Below, in pieces: positions 5,921 to 8,885 of a stretch of 8,885 bases of DNA. Each line of letters begins with the position of its first letter. Positions within the stretch are counted from its first letter, which is position 1. Both the position numbers and the translations under genes were made by a program. Location of the stretch: contig URWJ01000053.1 in assembly GCA_900551535.1 (NCBI GenBank), positions 1 through 8,885 on the forward strand, given 5' to 3'. Source of the stretch: an uncultured Granulicatella sp. GTDB taxonomy: Bacteria > Bacillota > Bacilli > Lactobacillales > Aerococcaceae. A model generated the notes under the pieces. The model saw only the letters and a program-made list of their open reading frames with translations. It was not told where the DNA came from and ran no database searches.

Positions 5921-6670
5921 TCAGCCATCTAATGTGATACCGCCATCGCAGTCACCGATTTCCCCTGTAACGAAGCTTGCAAGGTCGCTTGCGAAGAAGA
6001 GAATCATTTGAGCGATTTCAACTGGTTCTGCACGACGTCCAAGAGGGATCATGCTGATAACTTTTTGGCTCTTTTCTTTATCTTCTGATAAAACTGTTGT
6101 CATATCTGTACGAGTGAATGAAGGACATACAGCGTTACATGCGATATTGTATTTACCGCCTTCTTTAGCAACGGCTTTTGTTAAACCATTTAAACCAGCT
6201 TTAGAAGAAGCGTAAGCGGCAGTACCTAAAAGTCCACCACCAAGTTTAGCGGCAACTGAAGATACGTTTACGATACGTCCACCTTTGTTTTCGATAAAGT
6301 GTGGGAAAATTGTGCTGATTGTTGAGAAGCATCCTGAAAGATTGATGCGGATAGTTCTTTCCCATTCTTCATATGTTAATTGGTCGAATGGTTTTGCACT
6401 AATAACCCCAGCGCAGTTCACTAAGATATCTACTTTGCGTTCTGCTAAAATTTCGTTCATGCTTTTTACGATAGATTCATGATTTCCTAAATCCATGTAT
6501 TTGAAGCTTGTGTGTTCTGGTCCGAACTCTTCAACTGTTTTGTTTGCTGCAGCCTCGTTAATATCTGCGATGACTACAAAACCGCCGCCGTTAACGATAC
6601 CGCGCACGATTTCTTTACCGATACCATTTGCCCCACCAGTGACAATGGCAACTTTACCTGTGAAATCCAT
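5921..6670 (-). CDS. Short-chain dehydrogenase/reductase, probably sugar-acid related
   Basis: This 249-residue protein is a classical SDR with a Rossmann fold. The cofactor motif TGGANGIG is at 11-18. D36 at the end of strand 2 (VVIADINE) suggests NAD(H) rather than NADP(H). Further motifs are NCAG at 85-88 (usually NNAG), N110, catalytic S138 in NVSS, Y153 and K157 in AAYASSKAG, and CPSFTRTDM after strand 6. All four catalytic residues are present. The start has a good ribosome site, AAAGGA, 9 nt from the ATG. Co-transcription with a KdgT-type permease suggests oxidation or reduction of a keto- or deoxy-sugar acid, in the manner of KduD or gluconate 5-dehydrogenase. That is inference; SDRs in this size class also include 3-oxoacyl-ACP reductases, so I give no symbol. 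Confidence 0.88.
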   Translation of the reverse strand: MDFTGKVAIVTGGANGIGKEIVRGIVNGGGFVVIADINEAAANKTVEEFGPEHTSFKYMDLGNHESIVKSMNEILAERKVDILVNCAGVISAKPFDQLTYEEWERTIRINLSGCFSTISTIFPHFIENKGGRIVNVSSVAAKLGGGLLGTAAYASSKAGLNGLTKAVAKEGGKYNIACNAVCPSFTRTDMTTVLSEDKEKSQKVISMIPLGRRAEPVEIAQMILFFASDLASFVTGEIGDCDGGITLDG

Positions 6671-6699
6671 AAAATCACGTCCTTTGATTTGATATGTTC

Positions 6700-6727
6700 A
6701 TTCTATCACTAAACAATGAAGTTTCGA
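6700..6727 (-). promoter_or_regulatory. Promoter of the SDR-kdgT operon
   Basis: The minus strand has TGATAGAAT (6708-6700), a TGn-extended -10 whose hexamer TAGAAT matches 5 of 6 bases. A -35-like TCGAAA (6727-6722) lies 16 nt upstream. The predicted leader is about 20-25 nt, ending at the AAAGGA ribosome site. Confidence 0.65.
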
Positions 6728-6738
6728 CTCTTTTTATG

Positions 6739-6762
6739 GTTAACATTTGTTAACTTTTTAAC
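6739..6762 (-). promoter_or_regulatory. GTTAA repeat cluster upstream of the SDR promoter, possible activator site
   Basis: GTTAAC (6739-6744) and GTTAAC (6749-6754) form a 16-bp dyad with a 4-bp centre. A third GTTAA copy (6762-6758) follows at similar spacing. The cluster lies just upstream of the -35, where an activator or an upstream operator would bind. The region is AT-rich, so chance is possible. Confidence 0.4.
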
Positions 6763-6830
6763 ATATTTTTGATGAACTATATGTTCCGCTACACTCCCAA
6801 AAACCGCAGTATCAAAAGGTTTCTGCAAAT

Positions 6831-6864
6831 AAAAACAGCCTACAAATAAATTGTAGACTGTTTT
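6831..6864 (-). terminator. Terminator of the paralogous membrane-protein operon
   Basis: On the minus strand ACAGTCTACAA pairs with TTGTAGGCTGT (one G-U pair) around a short AT loop, followed by TTTT and an A/T-rich tail. It begins 27 nt after the stop of the downstream membrane-protein gene. The symmetric A/T flanks could also let it work on the plus strand, but no plus-strand gene reads into it. Confidence 0.85.
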
Positions 6865-6891
6865 GTGTACCATAAAAAATATTTTATTTTT

Positions 6892-7857
6892 TTAAAATTG
6901 AATATAAACATTATATGAGCAAACTTCTCTCAAATAATGGACTAGATCAACGACATTGTCCTGTAAATCACCAAGAGGGACTTCTTCTTGTTTCTTACGA
7001 CCTTCATAGAAGAATGTAAAATTGAACTTTCCACCCCATTTTGATTTTTGACGAAAAACGGACGCGCTGACTGCTTCTTCTAAGTCCACGACCCTAAACT
7101 CAGTTCCATAAGAAACTAAAATTCCGTCTTTGACAAGTACGCCAAGTTTTTCATCCAAATACTCCGCATCATCCAATAGGCGTTTCATATCCTCTTGGTA
7201 GTCAGGGAAAAGCTCATCAAAACGAGCGTAATGTTTTTTGATGCGACGAACGCGAATGATTTGCCAAGCGAATACAATGACAAAAAATACAACGGCTACG
7301 ATGAACATCACGATATCGACAAACCTTGCCGCACTATCCGTAATGGTTAAAAAATGCTTTAGGTCCAGTTTATCGAGAGGCGCCTGCACCGAAAGTGGGC
7401 TAAGTTTGAATTTCTTTTCAAAGGCTTCCTTCATTTCCGGTGTAATATTCGTTTGAACGCTGGATCTCCCACGTTTCTCCTTCTCATTAACTACACGTAT
7501 ATTCAAGTAGAAGTCTGACGAGGCGAGTGCGTTCGTTTTCTCAGAAAGCGCCTCTTTAAATTCTAGAATTTGTTTAATTTCAGAAGCATCTGTTCTTAAG
7601 AACGACACTCCATGATTGTGTTTCACTAAATAATATGTTTCACCGTCTATCTCAGAAGGCTTTGGGTCGATATCTAACACCTTAATCGAAGTGGACGATG
7701 CATCAGTTTCCATTTCATAAATGACTCCCTGCTCGTATAATTCACGCCCGCTCATAAAACCATACGACGCTAAAAATCCTATCACCACCACTGTTAATCC
7801 TAACAGGACGGTAAGAATCCATATCCCCCATATTCTTCTAAAAATCCCTTTATGCAA
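6892..7857 (-). CDS. Two-pass membrane protein of unknown function, downstream paralog
   Basis: I do not recognise the family by name. The 321-residue product has a basic N terminus (MHKGIFRR), a membrane span at about 11-33, a polar domain of about 145 residues, a second span at about 180-202 and a C-terminal domain of about 120 residues. The positive-inside rule puts both termini in the cytoplasm and the middle domain outside. It aligns without gaps to the upstream gene over about the first 265 residues. Shared blocks are IKVxDIDP (58-65), YYLVKH (75-80), TPEMKEAF (139-146), YARFD with FPDY (210-220), LLDDAEY (227-233) and GILVSY (245-250); the C-terminal 60 residues diverge. The start is a TTG, supported by AAGGTGG 7 nt upstream and by the aligned ATG of the paralog. 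It lies 27 nt after that gene, so the two are one operon. Confidence 0.85.
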   Translation of the reverse strand: MHKGIFRRIWGIWILTVLLGLTVVVIGFLASYGFMSGRELYEQGVIYEMETDASSTSIKVLDIDPKPSEIDGETYYLVKHNHGVSFLRTDASEIKQILEFKEALSEKTNALASSDFYLNIRVVNEKEKRGRSSVQTNITPEMKEAFEKKFKLSPLSVQAPLDKLDLKHFLTITDSAARFVDIVMFIVAVVFFVIVFAWQIIRVRRIKKHYARFDELFPDYQEDMKRLLDDAEYLDEKLGVLVKDGILVSYGTEFRVVDLEEAVSASVFRQKSKWGGKFNFTFFYEGRKKQEEVPLGDLQDNVVDLVHYLREVCSYNVYIQF

Positions 7858-7864
7858 AACTATT

Positions 7865-7871
7865 CCACCTT
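7865..7871 (-). promoter_or_regulatory. Ribosome site that fixes a TTG start
   Basis: AAGGTGG on the minus strand lies 7 nt before the TTG at 7857. No ATG or GTG lies at a suitable distance, and the following codons (CAT AAA GGG) match those after the ATG of the upstream paralog, so TTG is the initiator. Confidence 0.8.
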
Positions 7872-7884
7872 CAAATTCTATTTC

Positions 7885-8862
7885 TTATCCTAGGAGTCTA
7901 AAATCTACTTTCAATCCTAAATTGTATTCTTCGTTTAAATATTCCACAAGATCTTTGAGACGTAATAATTGTCTTCTAAAGAGAATCGAATCGTATTTCT
8001 TATTTGCATATTCAAAACGCAAATGAACCCTCATGCCGCCTTTTCTTCTGTTCTCAAACACGAGATATGCCTTGCTGACTTCTGATAAGTCGACGACTGT
8101 AAAGTTAATGTCGTAGCTCACTAGAATCCCTTCCATCACAAGGATTTTGAGTTTCGGATCGACATATTCTGCATCATCCAATAACTGCTTCATATTGTTC
8201 GCATAATCAGGGAAGTACGCATCAAAACGTGCATACTGCGCCTTCAAGCGACGCGTTTGATAAATTTGGAACCCAATAAGTCCAAGAACGATTGCAAGCA
8301 TAACAAACGTCATTGCCGAATCTCCCCATTGATCTTTAGAAGTGGTCAACTTCAAGATTCTGGATTCATCGATTTTCGTTTTAGCATTTTCTGAATACAG
8401 CGGGCTCTCTTTGTATTTCTTGTAAAAGGCTTCTTTCATCTCAGGCGTCACATTCACCTTGACGTTTGACCCTTTCCCTTTCCTTTGCTCTGGCGTTACA
8501 CGCACACTCAAATAAAGATTAGACGCTTCGAGTGCATTCTCTGCGTTTCCGGCAGCTTTCTTTGCTTCTAAGACAGTTTTCAATTCATCTGATTTTGCCT
8601 CGAAAACCGCAACGCCTCGCTCATGTTTCACTAAATAATAGTTGTGCCCATTTAACACGAGCGGTTCTGGATCGATATCCATTACTTTAATGGCGACTGA
8701 TGAACCTTTATCGTTTACATAGTAAACCTCATTGGCTTTGTATAAGTCTTCCGCGCTCTGGAATGATTTGAATCCCGCACGTGCAATGATCACCATCACT
8801 ACAGCCATTATCGCTACTACAACCCATATCGGACCTGTTCTTCTTCCATACCCTTTATGCAT
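7885..8862 (-). CDS. Two-pass membrane protein of unknown function, upstream paralog
   Basis: This 325-residue protein has the same plan as its downstream neighbour: basic MHKGYGRR, a membrane span at about 11-29, an outside domain at about 35-180 that is lysine-rich around 125-165, a second span at about 184-203, a basic stop-transfer stretch (QTRRLKAQYARFD) and a cytoplasmic C-terminal domain. From about residue 238 that domain alternates short hydrophobic and polar stretches (KILVMEGILVSY, NFTVVDLSEVSKAYLVF, MRVHLRFEYANKKYDSILF), which looks beta-rich and faintly like a PH-type domain; this is only an impression. A helical-looking tail follows (LLRLKDLVEYLNEEYN). There is no enzyme motif, lipobox or LPxTG. 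The ATG at 8862 follows a modest ribosome site, TAGGG. Its promoter, and any earlier operon genes, would lie beyond the right edge. Confidence 0.87.
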   Translation of the reverse strand: MHKGYGRRTGPIWVVVAIMAVVMVIIARAGFKSFQSAEDLYKANEVYYVNDKGSSVAIKVMDIDPEPLVLNGHNYYLVKHERGVAVFEAKSDELKTVLEAKKAAGNAENALEASNLYLSVRVTPEQRKGKGSNVKVNVTPEMKEAFYKKYKESPLYSENAKTKIDESRILKLTTSKDQWGDSAMTFVMLAIVLGLIGFQIYQTRRLKAQYARFDAYFPDYANNMKQLLDDAEYVDPKLKILVMEGILVSYDINFTVVDLSEVSKAYLVFENRRKGGMRVHLRFEYANKKYDSILFRRQLLRLKDLVEYLNEEYNLGLKVDFRLLG

Positions 8863-8885
8863 TTTGAACCCTACTTTCTATTGAA

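Overview
The window looks like a stretch of a low-GC Gram-positive (Bacilli) chromosome, most likely from the order Lactobacillales. The grounds are strong AGGAGG-type ribosome sites, a PyrR-type attenuator in front of a uracil permease, a DeoR-family fruR followed directly by fruK, U-tailed intrinsic terminators and codon use. The genus cannot be fixed from the sequence alone; a Granulicatella- or Carnobacteriaceae-like host is only a guess. No transposase, phage gene, tRNA, rRNA or CRISPR array was seen.

Layout, left to right. (1) 1-1689, minus strand: the fructose operon fruR-fruK, with fruK running off the left edge; the usual next gene, the fructose PTS permease, would lie outside. (2) 1690-2000: an AT-rich gap holding the fruR promoter region, the pyrP terminator, and a terminator-like hairpin on the plus strand with no gene in front of it. 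(3) 2001-3434, minus strand: the uracil permease pyrP with a full PyrR-dependent leader (binding hairpin, antiterminator, terminator). (4) 3486-4494, plus strand: cysK with its own promoter, divergent from pyrP. (5) 4495-4935: a gap between converging genes. It contains a roughly 200-nt branched inverted repeat ending in T7, then six 16-bp palindromes arranged as three back-to-back pairs, then the terminator of the next minus-strand operon. (6) 4936-6727, minus strand: an SDR dehydrogenase and a KdgT-family permease, with an extended -10 promoter and an upstream repeat cluster. (7) 6832-8862, minus strand: two tandem paralogous two-pass membrane proteins of unknown function, ending in a clear terminator.

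The metabolic genes are separate small units: fructose-1-phosphate phosphorylation and its control, pyrimidine salvage under UMP/UTP-type feedback, cysteine synthesis, and uptake plus redox of a sugar-acid-like substrate. The least explained parts are the branched element and palindrome array at 4508-4872 and the paralogous membrane pair at 6892-8862.
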